Positions 47,010 to 55,079 are shown, counted from the first letter of the stretch. The stretch: DNA of 64,000 nucleotides from Devosia sp. Root436 (GCF_001426345.1 NZ_LMEM01000010.1:340135-404134), one strand, 5' to 3'. The notes: a model not told the origin generated them from the sequence alone. Numbers and translations are program-made.

Positions 47010-48095
47010 TTAGTCGAAGTGCCACACCGTGCCAATGGTGACCTTGGAGGTGGTGGGGCCGGAAATGCCGGTGAGGCCCGGCGCGCCGTCCATGCGGCCC
47101 AGCAGCAGCGCTTCGCCACGCAGCGCCACATCGCCCCACAGCGCATATTCCAGGCCCCCGCCAAAGGCATAGGCGCCCGCCGCCTCGACCAGGCCCACGC
47201 CGCCCGCGGCATAGGCCAGCACGCCCGGCACCGGCACCACGCCGATGCGGGCCAGCGCCAGCGCGTCGAGTCCGGCATCGCCCGATGTGTCGTAATTGGC
47301 GCCGAGCTGCACTTCGATACCGGCGCGGATCATGTCGCCCAGCGCATGGTTATAGCCGGCCAGGCCCCCCATCTCGAAGCGGCTCAAATGCCAGCCGTGA
47401 CCATAATCATCGAAAAAGTTGAACTGCGGATCGGCAAGGCTGCCGATGTTGATGCCGGCATAGAATCCGGAAAAGTCGGTCACCGGGCCACTGCTGAAGC
47501 CGGTCGATACGGGGCCGCCATCGAGCTGCCAGATGGCGCCCGAGGTGATGCGCATGGCCGAGATGGCCGGGACATTGTTGCCATTGGGCACTGGGCCGAG
47601 CTGGCCGATGCCGGCCGCTTCGAGCCGCAGGCCCATATTGGAGGTCACCATGACCTCGGCGCCGATACCGGCCTCGAAGGCCCAGCTCTCGCCCAGGCGG
47701 CCGGCGCCGGCAAGCATGTAGATCAGGCTGTTGTCGCCGGCGGCAAAGCCCAGCCGGGCCAGTGCCATCAGCCGCAGATAGGCCGAGCTCGAAAAATCGG
47801 TGGCGACGGTGCCCTGCAGTTCGGCGCCGACGATGACGCCCGGTGCGACAGGCTGGTTCCAGCCGACCACGCCGCCGATTTCGGGACGGATGTCCCAGCC
47901 AACCGTGTTGAAATTGTTCTTTCGCGCCGAGATTGGGCCGATCAGCACGCCGGCATAAAGACCATCGAAGGCGCTGGGCGCGGTGAAGTCGCTGCCGAGA
48001 TCGGGGCTGAAATAGAGCGCATCGCTCTGGGCTGCGGCGCTTCCCGCCAGCAGCAGTGCTCCCAACGCCGCCCCCGCAAACACAACAGCACGCAT
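47010..48095 (-). CDS. Exported outer-membrane protein with two tandem Omp25/31-like modules
   Basis: 361 residues: signal peptide RAVVFAGAALGALLLAGSAAAQ, then two repeated modules, each beginning with FDGLYAGVLIG (near residue 43) and FSGFYAGINIG (near 208). Each module continues with a WDIRPEIGGVVGWN / LSRFEMGGLAGYN strand and an AGAELQG / AGIEVQLGA strand. Omp25/31-type porin-like barrels have one such module of about 200 residues, so this looks like an internal duplication. It ends VTIGTVWHFD, a barrel-closing strand. Function unknown. Confidence 0.75.
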   Translation of the reverse strand: MRAVVFAGAALGALLLAGSAAAQSDALYFSPDLGSDFTAPSAFDGLYAGVLIGPISARKNNFNTVGWDIRPEIGGVVGWNQPVAPGVIVGAELQGTVATDFSSSAYLRLMALARLGFAAGDNSLIYMLAGAGRLGESWAFEAGIGAEVMVTSNMGLRLEAAGIGQLGPVPNGNNVPAISAMRITSGAIWQLDGGPVSTGFSSGPVTDFSGFYAGINIGSLADPQFNFFDDYGHGWHLSRFEMGGLAGYNHALGDMIRAGIEVQLGANYDTSGDAGLDALALARIGVVPVPGVLAYAAGGVGLVEAAGAYAFGGGLEYALWGDVALRGEALLLGRMDGAPGLTGISGPTTSKVTIGTVWHFD

Positions 48096-48225
48096 CGCCA
48101 GTCCCCCGTTCGCGCCATTGCGGCGCGAAAGCCCTTCATAGCGCGATAATTTAGTCGCTTAACAGCATCTTAACACAGTCCTTGTTGCAAGGCTGCATCA
48201 CTGGGCGTACCGCGCGGCAATTTCA

Positions 48226-48253
48226 TTGACTCTTTCCTATTTGGGCGTATGAG
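48226..48253 (+). promoter_or_regulatory. Candidate promoter of the asd leader transcript
   Basis: TTGACT (48226-48231), 16 bases, TATGAG (48248-48253). A start near 48260 would give a leader of about 225 bases before asd, containing the short Thr/Lys-ending open frame. The rest of the 389-base gap 48096-48484 also holds the leftward promoter of the outer-membrane protein gene. Confidence 0.45.
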
Positions 48254-48284
48254 AAGTCCTGCTTTCAACCAGAGCAGTCAATCG

Positions 48285-48380
48285 ATGCGCAGCTTTTTCG
48301 CCATTGCGAATCTTGCAACCGCCCGGCCAGCCGCCGGGGGCGTCGCTGCGCCGATGACCAAAACCACCAAAACCGCCTGA
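48285..48380 (+). CDS. Putative Thr/Lys leader peptide of asd
   Basis: 31-codon frame from ATG 48285 to TGA 48378-48380, ending Met-Thr-Lys-Thr-Thr-Lys-Thr-Ala. Four Thr (ACC) and two Lys (AAA) codons occur in the last seven sense codons. An internal ATG at 48354 would give just the last eight residues. Two hairpins follow: 48388-48410 (GTCG/CGAC and CCCC/GGGG with a two-base bulge) and 48430-48449 (CGCGATGG/CCATCGCG). Asd is the shared enzyme of Thr and Lys/diaminopimelate synthesis, so ribosome stalling at this run could sense both products. No strong T-run follows the hairpins and the ribosome-binding site is weak. Confidence 0.4.
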   Translation: MRSFFAIANLATARPAAGGVAAPMTKTTKTA

Positions 48381-48387
48381 CGCTTTT

Positions 48388-48449
48388 CCCCGGGTCGCCT
48401 CCCGACGGGGAGAGGCTCAAAGCACTGACCGCGATGGATAGCCATCGCG
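48388..48449 (+). promoter_or_regulatory. Paired hairpins in the asd leader
   Basis: Hairpin 1: CCCC-GTCG (48388-48397) with CGAC-GGGG (48403-48410). Hairpin 2: CGCGATGG (48430-48437) with CCATCGCG (48442-48449), loop ATAG. CCGCC at the leader stop (48373-48377) could alternatively pair with GGCGG at 48454-48458. Neither hairpin has a T-run, so classical termination is not assured. Confidence 0.4.
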
Positions 48450-48484
48450 CGGGGGCGGAAATGGCAAGGGACTGGAGTTCTAGC

Positions 48485-49525
48485 ATGGGTTATCGCGTCG
48501 CTGTCGTCGGTGCCACAGGCAATGTGGGCCGGGAAGTTCTCAATATTCTGGCCGAGCGCAAGTTCCCCGCCGATGAGGTGATCGCGCTCGCCTCGTCCAA
48601 GTCGATCGGGCGCGAGATTTCCTATGGCGACAAGATCCTCAAGGCCAAGAATCTCGACGACTTCGATTTCAAGGGCGTCGATTTCGCCATCATGTCGGCC
48701 GGCGGCGCCATTTCCCGGGACTGGGCGCCCAAGATCGCCAATTCCGGCTGCATCGTCATCGATAATTCGAGCTACTGGCGCTACCATTCCGATGTGCCGC
48801 TGGTGGTGCCCGAGGTGAACGGGCATGTGCTCGACCGCTGGCTGGCCGATCCCAAGCGCGGCAATATCATCGCCAATCCCAATTGTTCCACTGCCCAGCT
48901 GGTGGTGGCGCTCAAGCCGCTGCATGACGCGGCCAGGATCAAGCGCGTCGTCGTCTCGACCTATCAGTCGGTTTCCGGCGCCGGCAAGGAAGGCGTCGAC
49001 GAGCTGTGGAACCAGACCAAGGGCATTTTCGTCAACGATACGGCGACCCCCGGCAAGTTCCCCAAGCAGATCGCCTTCAACGTCATCCCCCATATCGATG
49101 TGTTCATGGAAGACGGCTACACCAAGGAAGAGTGGAAGGTGCTGGCCGAAACCAAGAAGATCCTCGATCCCAAGATCAAGGTGACCTGCACCGCCGTCCG
49201 CGTGCCGGTGTTTGTCGGCCATTCGGAAGCGGTCAATATCGAGTTCGAGAACCCCATTTCCGCCGATGAGGCGCGCGACCTGCTGCGCGACGCGCCGGGC
49301 ATTTCGGTGCTCGACAAGCGCGAGCCGGGCGGCTACGCGACCCCGGTCGAGACGGTGGGTGAATACGACACGTTCGTTTCCCGCATCCGCGAGGACAATA
49401 CGGTCGAGAACGGCCTCGTCATGTGGGTGGTTTCGGACAACCTGCGCAAGGGCGCCGCGCTCAACACCATCCAGATCGCCGAAGAACTCATCGCCCGCGG
49501 GCTCAAGGCAAGGCTGGCGGCTTAG
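48485..49525 (+). CDS. asd: Aspartate-semialdehyde dehydrogenase
   Basis: 346 residues, reducing aspartyl phosphate to aspartate semialdehyde, the branch point to lysine/diaminopimelate, threonine and methionine. Seen: VAVVGATGNVGREVL at the start (NADP site), SAGGAISRDWAPKIANSG near residue 75, the catalytic Cys in ANPNCSTAQLVVAL near residue 132, and VRVPVFVGHSEAVNIEF near residue 240 with the catalytic His. ATG 48485 has GGAG upstream. See the leader region before it. Confidence 0.96.
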   Translation: MGYRVAVVGATGNVGREVLNILAERKFPADEVIALASSKSIGREISYGDKILKAKNLDDFDFKGVDFAIMSAGGAISRDWAPKIANSGCIVIDNSSYWRYHSDVPLVVPEVNGHVLDRWLADPKRGNIIANPNCSTAQLVVALKPLHDAARIKRVVVSTYQSVSGAGKEGVDELWNQTKGIFVNDTATPGKFPKQIAFNVIPHIDVFMEDGYTKEEWKVLAETKKILDPKIKVTCTAVRVPVFVGHSEAVNIEFENPISADEARDLLRDAPGISVLDKREPGGYATPVETVGEYDTFVSRIREDNTVENGLVMWVVSDNLRKGAALNTIQIAEELIARGLKARLAA

Positions 49526-49548
49526 CTCGAATCGTACCCCAGTCACGG

Positions 49549-49639
49549 TGTCACCCCGGCGAAGGCCGGGGTCCATCCTGAGATCGACGGAGGGATGTGC
49601 CATCTCAGGATGGATTCCGGCCTTCGCCGGAATGACATT
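49549..49639 (+). repeat. REP-like palindrome (CCCCGGCGAAGGCCGGGG type) after asd
   Basis: Outer arms TGTCACCCCGGCGAAGGCCGG and CCGGCCTTCGCCGGAATGACA, inner CATCCTGAGAT/ATCTCAGGATG. A common alphaproteobacterial REP pattern (recalled). It lies between asd and the EamA gene and may terminate or stabilise the asd message. Confidence 0.85.
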
Positions 49640-49668
49640 GTGTTTTTGCCGTCGCTCTTGAGTCTTCC

Positions 49669-50550
49669 ATGCCCCTCCGCCACATCGCGCTCGCTTTGCT
49701 CGTCGTTGCCATCTGGGGCTTCAATTTCGTCATCATCAAGCTGAGCGTCGAGGCCCTGCCGCCCATTCTGGCGGCGGGGCTGCGTTTCGTCGCGGCGGCT
49801 CTGCCGGCGGTGCTCTTCATCCGGCCGCCGAAAACGCAATGGTATTACGTGGTCGGCTTCGGGCTGGCCTTCGGCTTTGCGCTTTATGGCTTCCTCAACC
49901 TCTCCATTGCTTGGGGCATGTCGGCGGGATTGAGCTCGCTGGTGCTGCAGACGCAGGCGTTTTTCACCATGGCCCTGGCCTTCGTGGTGCTGGGCGAACG
50001 GCCCAGCCGCTTCCAGGTCGTCGGCGCGCTCATCGCCTTTGCCGGCATCGGCGTCATCGCCGTCGAACGCCTGGCCGCCACGGCCATCCTGCCGCTGGGC
50101 ATGACGCTGCTGGCGGCGCTGAGCTGGGGGCTGGCCAATGTGCTGACCAAGAAGGCCGGCCGCGTCAATGCGCTGGCCTTTACCGTCTGGGGCGCGCTGG
50201 CCGCGCCAGTGCCGCTGATCGGGCTGTCGCTGCTGGTCGAGGGTCCGCGGGCGGTGCTCGACGCGCTCGCCAATTTCGGCTGGGCGGATGCGGGGCTCAT
50301 CGCCTTCCTCGCCTATCCGGCGACGCTGCTGGGCGGCGCCATCTGGAGCTGGCTGCTCGGGCGCCACCCGGCCACCGTCGTCGCGCCGTTCACCCTGCTG
50401 GTGCCGATCACCGGGCTGCTGTCGGGCTATCTGGTGCTGGGGGAAACCATCACGTCGATGGAAATCGGCGGTGCGGTCTTGGTCATTGCCGGCCTGCTCG
50501 TCACGGTGCTGCGCGGACGGCCAGTCGAGCCGGGTGTCCGGCTCGACTGA
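49669..50550 (+). CDS. EamA-family transporter
   Basis: 293 residues, ten hydrophobic segments in two EamA repeats. The first begins ALALLVVAIWGFNFVIIKLSVEALPP; a turn near residue 104 contains VVLGERPSRFQVVGALIAFAGIGVI, and the second repeat has TLLAALSWGLANVLTKKAG. This N terminus resembles the YdeD/EamA cysteine/O-acetylserine exporter group. Alone after the REP element, converging on the EF-hand genes. Confidence 0.85.
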   Translation: MPLRHIALALLVVAIWGFNFVIIKLSVEALPPILAAGLRFVAAALPAVLFIRPPKTQWYYVVGFGLAFGFALYGFLNLSIAWGMSAGLSSLVLQTQAFFTMALAFVVLGERPSRFQVVGALIAFAGIGVIAVERLAATAILPLGMTLLAALSWGLANVLTKKAGRVNALAFTVWGALAAPVPLIGLSLLVEGPRAVLDALANFGWADAGLIAFLAYPATLLGGAIWSWLLGRHPATVVAPFTLLVPITGLLSGYLVLGETITSMEIGGAVLVIAGLLVTVLRGRPVEPGVRLD

Positions 50551-50558
50551 AATGCTGG

Positions 50559-50822
50559 TTACTGCGCCGGCGCTTCCGGCGTGGCCGGCAAGGTCGCCGG
50601 CTGCAGGCTGTTGAGCTCGTCGGGGGTCAGGCCCCCGCTGGCATCGGCATCGGCGCTGTCGAACTCTTCCTGGGTCAGGTCGGTCCAGATCAGTTGCAGT
50701 TCGGCAAAGCTCAGCTCGCCATTGGCATCGGTATCGACATCGACAAAGCTGGTCGGGGTCTGCGCCAGGGCAGCGCCCGCCGACAGGCCGAGAATGGCCA
50801 GGGTCAGGGCAATCTTGTGCAT
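50559..50822 (-). CDS. Exported EF-hand protein (first of a tandem pair)
   Basis: 87 residues from ATG 50822: signal peptide KIALTLAILGLSAGAALAQ, then two canonical 12-residue calcium loops, DTDANGELSFAE and DADASGGLTPDE, followed by a Pro/Ala-rich tail. All six liganding positions are suitable. It is probably a small periplasmic Ca2+-binding protein. The neighbour at 50929-51186 has the same plan on the same strand. Confidence 0.85.
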   Translation of the reverse strand: MHKIALTLAILGLSAGAALAQTPTSFVDVDTDANGELSFAELQLIWTDLTQEEFDSADADASGGLTPDELNSLQPATLPATPEAPAQ

Positions 50823-50928
50823 GAAAATAACTCCGATAGCGGCCGCGGCCGCGGCCTGAAACAACAGAAGCCACCCCAGGAGGCGTGGGGTGGCTTCATG
50901 GGACGCCCGGGGGAGGGCGTCAGCGGGA

Positions 50929-51186
50929 TTAGCTGGCCGGGACAGCCGGGGCCGCCGAAGCGGCAACCAGTGCGTCGTATTCTTCGGCGGACAGATCGCC
51001 ATTGGCGTCGATATCGGCAGCCGTGAAGGCCTCTTCGGTCAGGTGGGGCCAGGCAACCTGGGCCTCGGCCAGGGATACGCCGCCGCTGGCATCCGCATCA
51101 ACGGTCGCGAAATCGGTGGCAGCCTGGGCGAACGCGGCGGTCGAAAGGCCGAGAACGACGAGGGACGACAGGATGATCTTCTTCAT
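50929..51186 (-). CDS. Exported EF-hand protein (second of a tandem pair)
   Basis: 85 residues from ATG 51186: signal peptide KKIILSSLVVLGLSTAAFAQ, then loops DADASGGVSLAE and DIDANGDLSAEE, ending in an Ala/Pro tail. Paralogous to the gene 106 bases downstream: same length, same two-loop layout, same Gln at the mature start. A tandem duplication is likely. Role in calcium binding is inferred from the loops. Confidence 0.85.
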   Translation of the reverse strand: MKKIILSSLVVLGLSTAAFAQAATDFATVDADASGGVSLAEAQVAWPHLTEEAFTAADIDANGDLSAEEYDALVAASAAPAVPAS

Positions 51187-51570
51187 GGGAGGTGAGCTCC
51201 AATGTTGGGGAGAAAAACGGTGACCGGTTAGCCGGTCTCCGACGAGCCACTCTCCTGCGGCCCGTGAGACAGACAATGATTTCCCAATGTGTCTCGTCCG
51301 GGCCCGAAAATCGGCGGTGGTCGGGATTTACTGCGGCAAAATCCGGGCAGTAACGCCAGACGAAAAGACAGATGTAATCGTCAAGACTACCAATTCAATC
51401 TAATGTCGTGATGAAATAATACTGCGCGAATAATTTGCCTGACGCTGCGACATTTTGGTACGCACAAAACCAACGCCAAGACACGGTGCCATGATTTTCT
51501 ATCACGGCGCCGTGAAGCGGATTATCTTCCACTCACGAGCAAGTGAAACGGAAGTCCAACGGCGCCGGCG
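51187..51570. other. Gene-free, A/T-richer gap with an imperfect hairpin
   Basis: 384 bases between the EF-hand pair and carbonic anhydrase. It contains the upstream region of the leftward EF-hand gene. An imperfect inverted repeat, ACGGTGCCATGAT/ATCACGGCGCCGT (51483-51513, two non-Watson-Crick positions), may end the carbonic anhydrase message. The segment 51390-51480 is clearly A/T-richer than its surroundings. No convincing gene is seen. Confidence 0.5.
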
Positions 51571-52212
51571 TCAGAGATTGGGACGGACGAAATCGCCGCT
51601 ATCGGCGTCCATCACCCAGAGTTCGCCCGTCGAGATATCGAACCAGGCGCCATGCAGGGCGAGCTTGCCCTCGGTTTCGAGCGCTTTGACATAGGGGAAG
51701 GTGCGCAGATTGCGGATGGAGTTGCGAATCGATATGCGCTCGAGGGCCGTCTGGCGCTCGCTTTGCGTCATCAGGCTGTTCTTGCCGAGCTGGCCGGGCA
51801 ATTCGCCGAGCATGGCCATCCACTTGCCGATGAAGTCGCCGGCATCGAGCGGCGCGGCATCGGGTGCCAGCGCGGCCTTGATGCCGCCGCAGCGGCCATG
51901 CCCCATGATAACGATATTGGCGATGTTGAGCGCCTTGACCGCAAATTCGATGCCGGCCGAAGTGCCGTGCTGGCCGGCATCGGGCTGGTAGGTCGGCACC
52001 AGGTTGGCCACGTTGCGCAACACGAACATCTCGCCGGGTCCAGCGTCGAAGATCATTTCGGGCGCGGCGCGGCTGTCGCAGCAGGCGATGATCATGGTGG
52101 ACGGGTTCTGGCCCTCGGCGGCCAAGTCGCGAATCCGGTCCTTCTCTCGGGAATAGCGGCCCGCCATGAAGTTGGCGTGACCCTGGAGCAGGTAGTCGGG
52201 AAAGCTGTGCAT
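51571..52212 (-). CDS. Beta-class carbonic anhydrase
   Basis: 213 residues from ATG 52212, interconverting CO2 and bicarbonate with a zinc ion. Zn ligands are visible: Cys in IIACCDSRAAPE near residue 42 (with the Asp-Arg dyad) and His plus Cys in VIMGHGRCGGIKAAL near residue 105. The helix GTSAGIEFAVKAL lies between them. Cytosolic; no signal peptide. The open frame upstream of 52212 is not part of the family. Confidence 0.94.
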   Translation of the reverse strand: MHSFPDYLLQGHANFMAGRYSREKDRIRDLAAEGQNPSTMIIACCDSRAAPEMIFDAGPGEMFVLRNVANLVPTYQPDAGQHGTSAGIEFAVKALNIANIVIMGHGRCGGIKAALAPDAAPLDAGDFIGKWMAMLGELPGQLGKNSLMTQSERQTALERISIRNSIRNLRTFPYVKALETEGKLALHGAWFDISTGELWVMDADSGDFVRPNL

Positions 52213-52284
52213 GGCATTTCGATTAGCGCTAAGATCGGTCGAGATCAACTGCGGCGAACGCCGTGCCGCGCATCGGGGCCATGC

Positions 52285-52491
52285 ATGCTCATCTACCGCT
52301 TCCTCACCGGCGAGGACGACGCCGCTTTCTGCCACAAGGTTACCAAGGCCCTGAGCGAAGGCTGGCAGCTCCACGGCTCGCCCACTTATGCCTATGACGG
52401 CTTCTCAAAAAAGATGAAGGCCGGCCAGGCCGTGACCCGCATCGCCAGGGACCAGCCCTACGACCCGGACAAGAAGCTGGTGGATTTCTAG
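52285..52491 (+). CDS. DUF1737-family small protein
   Basis: 68 residues from ATG 52285. LIYRFLTGEDDAAFCHKVTKALSEGW followed by GSPTYAYDG is the usual DUF1737 pattern, a small cytosolic fold of unknown function. It starts 72 bases from the divergent carbonic anhydrase start. Confidence 0.8.
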   Translation: MLIYRFLTGEDDAAFCHKVTKALSEGWQLHGSPTYAYDGFSKKMKAGQAVTRIARDQPYDPDKKLVDF

Positions 52492-52510
52492 TCCTGCCAG
52501 GCGTGGTGTT

Positions 52511-52575
52511 CCCCCTCGCCCCTTGAGGGAGAGGGCGGCAATTTCCTCGTTCAGAGGAAATTACCGGGTGAGGGG
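52511..52575 (+). repeat. Short palindromic intergenic element
   Basis: CCCCCTCGCCCC at the left and GGGTGAGGGG at the right, with the inner arms GGCAATTTCCTC and GAGGAAATTACC around a GTTCA loop. Between the DUF1737 and Nudix genes, which converge. Confidence 0.7.
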
Positions 52576-52651
52576 TGCTGCGCTCGCCCATGCTTTAATG
52601 CCAGTGGAAGCAATCCTCATCCGCCCGGAGCCTGCTTTCGTGCATGGCTGC

Positions 52652-53239
52652 CTAAACCGCCCCCCCCGCCGCCAGTCTGAGCGCCAGCGCCTGCAGCATC
52701 AATATCGTCTTGCCGTCGACGATGCTGCCCGCCTTCACCATGGCCAGGGCTTCGTCGAGGCCAAGCTCGAACACTTCGATATCCTCGCCTTCCTCGGCCA
52801 GCCCGCCGCCGCTCGCGGCCTGCTGGCCCGGCGTGTAGCGGCCAAGGAAGCAGGCGCATTTTTCGGTCACCGAGCCGGGGCTCATATAGGCGTCGAACAG
52901 GAAGATCATGGTTTCGGGGGCGTAGCCGGTTTCCTCCATGGCCTCGCGGCGGGCGGCAATTTCGGGTAGCTCGCCGTCGAGCAGGCCGGCAGGCGCCTCG
53001 ATCAGCCAGGCCGGATCGCCGTTGACCTGGGCCGGCAGGCGAAACTGGCGCGTCAGGATCAGGGTGCGCGCGGCCGGGGCGAACAGCAGAACGGCGGCGG
53101 CGCTGCCATGGTCGTAAACCTCGCGCTGCACGGTCTGCCGCGTGCCGTCGCGCCTGATATGGTCGACCTCGTAGCGGTCCAGCCGCCCCCAGCCATGGGC
53201 CAGCGGGGTGACGCTCAGAATCGTGACGGGTTCGGTCAT
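52652..53239 (-). CDS. Nudix hydrolase (ADP-ribose pyrophosphatase-like)
   Basis: 195 residues. The Nudix box is complete: G in GLLDGELPEIAARREAMEETGY near residue 95, with the REAMEETG metal ligands. The upstream WLIEAPAGLLDG and downstream MIFLFDAYMSPGSVTEKCACFLG match ADP-ribose/NDP-sugar pyrophosphatases (NudF type). Substrate inferred from family resemblance. Confidence 0.88.
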   Translation of the reverse strand: MTEPVTILSVTPLAHGWGRLDRYEVDHIRRDGTRQTVQREVYDHGSAAAVLLFAPAARTLILTRQFRLPAQVNGDPAWLIEAPAGLLDGELPEIAARREAMEETGYAPETMIFLFDAYMSPGSVTEKCACFLGRYTPGQQAASGGGLAEEGEDIEVFELGLDEALAMVKAGSIVDGKTILMLQALALRLAAGGAV

Positions 53240-53410
53240 GCGGGCTCCTTGATCGTCGGTCTTCTGCCCTAAACCAGGCCTTTCGGCCAGCCCGCAATCC
53301 TGAATGGCAGCTAAACGCGCAGTTCACGGCGGAGTGAAGTGGGGGTCGCTAGAAGCCCTCCCACCAGCGGCGGCCACCACGGCGCCGCACGCTTCAAAAG
53401 GGAAACTATC

Positions 53411-53830
53411 ATGTCCAACAAGACCTTCGCCTTCGCTTTCGCAATCGCCTCGATTGCCGGCTTCGCTGCCGCAATGCCGGCCCAGGCCGCCACCCGTTCG
53501 GTCGATATCCACCCCGAACTTTTCGCCAGCCGCTGTATCGCCCAGGGCGGCGCCATCGCCGCCGCCAACCCGACGCTGGCTTGCCAGACCCCGGAAACCA
53601 CCATCGTCTGCAGCTTCATGACGCTCAATATCGCCCGTTGCGAATGGCCGGGCATCGAGGGCCAGGTCGCCGTCAACCGCATCATCGGCATGCAGGATGC
53701 CGAGGCCGTCGGCGGCTCGTCCGGCGCGATCAAGAAAGGCGGCGGTTTCAAGTTGCCCGACCTGCCGCTCGACAATGGCAATGGCGGCGGTGGCATCGAT
53801 CTCCCCGACCTGCCGATCAAGTGGAACTGA
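53411..53830 (+). CDS. Small exported protein, function unknown
   Basis: 139 residues from ATG 53411: signal peptide SNKTFAFAFAIASIAGFAAAMPAQA, then a mature domain with four Cys residues (ASRCIA, LACQTP, IVCSFM, ARCEWPG), probably two disulfides. A Gly/Asp-rich low-complexity tail follows (LDNGNGGGGIDLPDLPIKWN). No family recognised. A strong hairpin terminator follows at 53855. Confidence 0.65.
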   Translation: MSNKTFAFAFAIASIAGFAAAMPAQAATRSVDIHPELFASRCIAQGGAIAAANPTLACQTPETTIVCSFMTLNIARCEWPGIEGQVAVNRIIGMQDAEAVGGSSGAIKKGGGFKLPDLPLDNGNGGGGIDLPDLPIKWN

Positions 53831-53854
53831 TCCGGCTACATCCGCCGGCCATGG

Positions 53855-53886
53855 AACTGCCCCCGGGTCGATCCGGGGGCAGTTTC
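53855..53886 (+). terminator. Hairpin terminator after the exported-protein gene
   Basis: AACTGCCCCCGG (53855-53866), loop of six, CCGGGGGCAGTT (53873-53884), followed by TCGTT. Perfect 12-bp stem; the T-run is short. Confidence 0.75.
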
Positions 53887-53965
53887 GTTGCAATGCCTTC
53901 AGGTTCGGCGCGCTTTCGTCGTCGAGATTGGCCACGATAGTCCGGAGGCCGCTATCCGCCGGGCG

Positions 53966-54850
53966 CTATTTCAGCGGCAGATACAGTTCCACCACCACTT
54001 CATGGGCCTGCACCTCCGGAATGCGGGAGAGCCAGCGCTTGCTGTACATCGGGAAGTCGCGGGCTTCCTCGCCGCTGGCCGGAAGCCAGTCGCGATAGAG
54101 ATAGAGCGCGGCGGGCTCCAGGTTGTTGGTATTGCCGGGATAGCGCAGCACCGCGCAGCGACCGCCGGGAATCATGCCGGCTTTCACCCGCTCGTCGTTC
54201 GGACCGACCGGCAGGTCGGTCCCGACACACAGGTCCATGCTGTAATCGGCGGGGTTCGCGGGCTCCCGCTCGGACCGGAAGACCATGTAGGTGGGACTGG
54301 TTTCGGGCGACAGGCCGGCCGCCTTGCGCCAGGCAATGAAGTGCTGGCGGGTATCGGCGATGGTTGTCCGCTCGCCCCGGTGTTCGATCATCGCCACCGG
54401 CGTCGGGGGCACCTCGTGGATCGTCACGTCGTTATCGTCAAAGATTATCTGCATGAGGGTGTTCCTTGCTATGTCGAGTGGCCCGAAGGCCATAAGCCAC
54501 GACCCCCAATCGGGAGACTTCCGGAACGCGGACGGCGATTGCCCCAGCCGTTGCCGAAAGGCGCGGGCGAAGGCGTCGGGCGCGTCGTAACCGGCATCCA
54601 TCGCGATATCGGTGACGCTTGCGGCGCCCTCCGAAGCCAGCCGGTGCGAAGCGCGCTTCATACGGGCCAGCTGGACATAGCGGTGCACGGACAATCCGAA
54701 GGTCGCCGTGAACTGCCGGTGGAAATGAAATTTCGAGAAGGCGGCAACCCGGCTCACCGTTTCCAGGTCCAGATCGCCATCGAGCTGCTGGTCGATATGG
54801 TCCAGCACCCGCTGCATCCGGGCCTGGTAATTTTGAAGCGGCGTCGTCAT
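53966..54850 (-). CDS. AraC-family regulator with C-terminal GyrI-like domain
   Basis: 294 residues from ATG 54850. The N-terminal AraC double helix-turn-helix (about 8-110) has VSRVAAFSKFHFHRQFTATFG and DIAMDAGYDAPDAFARAFRQ. A GyrI/SOUL-like ligand domain follows (about 135-294) with VPPTPVAMIEHRG near its start. Such proteins sense small hydrophobic or drug-like ligands (Rob/BmrR-like). Divergent from sdhC; no reason to assume it controls sdh. Confidence 0.9.
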   Translation of the reverse strand: MTTPLQNYQARMQRVLDHIDQQLDGDLDLETVSRVAAFSKFHFHRQFTATFGLSVHRYVQLARMKRASHRLASEGAASVTDIAMDAGYDAPDAFARAFRQRLGQSPSAFRKSPDWGSWLMAFGPLDIARNTLMQIIFDDNDVTIHEVPPTPVAMIEHRGERTTIADTRQHFIAWRKAAGLSPETSPTYMVFRSEREPANPADYSMDLCVGTDLPVGPNDERVKAGMIPGGRCAVLRYPGNTNNLEPAALYLYRDWLPASGEEARDFPMYSKRWLSRIPEVQAHEVVVELYLPLK

Positions 54851-55050
54851 CGTCCCGTTCTCCGTGGCGGCGTCATCTAGCTGCCCTGGTCCTCGGCGCG
54901 CTCGACCGATCTTGCGGTTTCGGGCCCGACTGCCGGAAACGCCCGACGCATCCAAGCGTGCTTGGTCGTGCCGTTCCTCTGCGTTCCGCGCACATCGAGT
55001 GCGCCATACGAACAAAGTGCGACATGCGCCAAAAGTCGCAGGCGGACGCT

Positions 55051-55079
55051 TTGATTTTGTAACCTTTGGGCGCTAGAAG
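55051..55079 (+). promoter_or_regulatory. Candidate promoter of the sdh operon
   Basis: TTGATT (55051-55056), 17 bases, TAGAAG (55074-55079), 53 bases before sdhC. A reasonable housekeeping-type promoter; not tested against alternatives. Confidence 0.45.

Noticed and set aside
51455..51694. 79-codon open frame in the gap before carbonic anhydrase
   Set aside because: No ribosome-binding site, no recognisable motif, and it runs into the carbonic anhydrase gene on the opposite strand.
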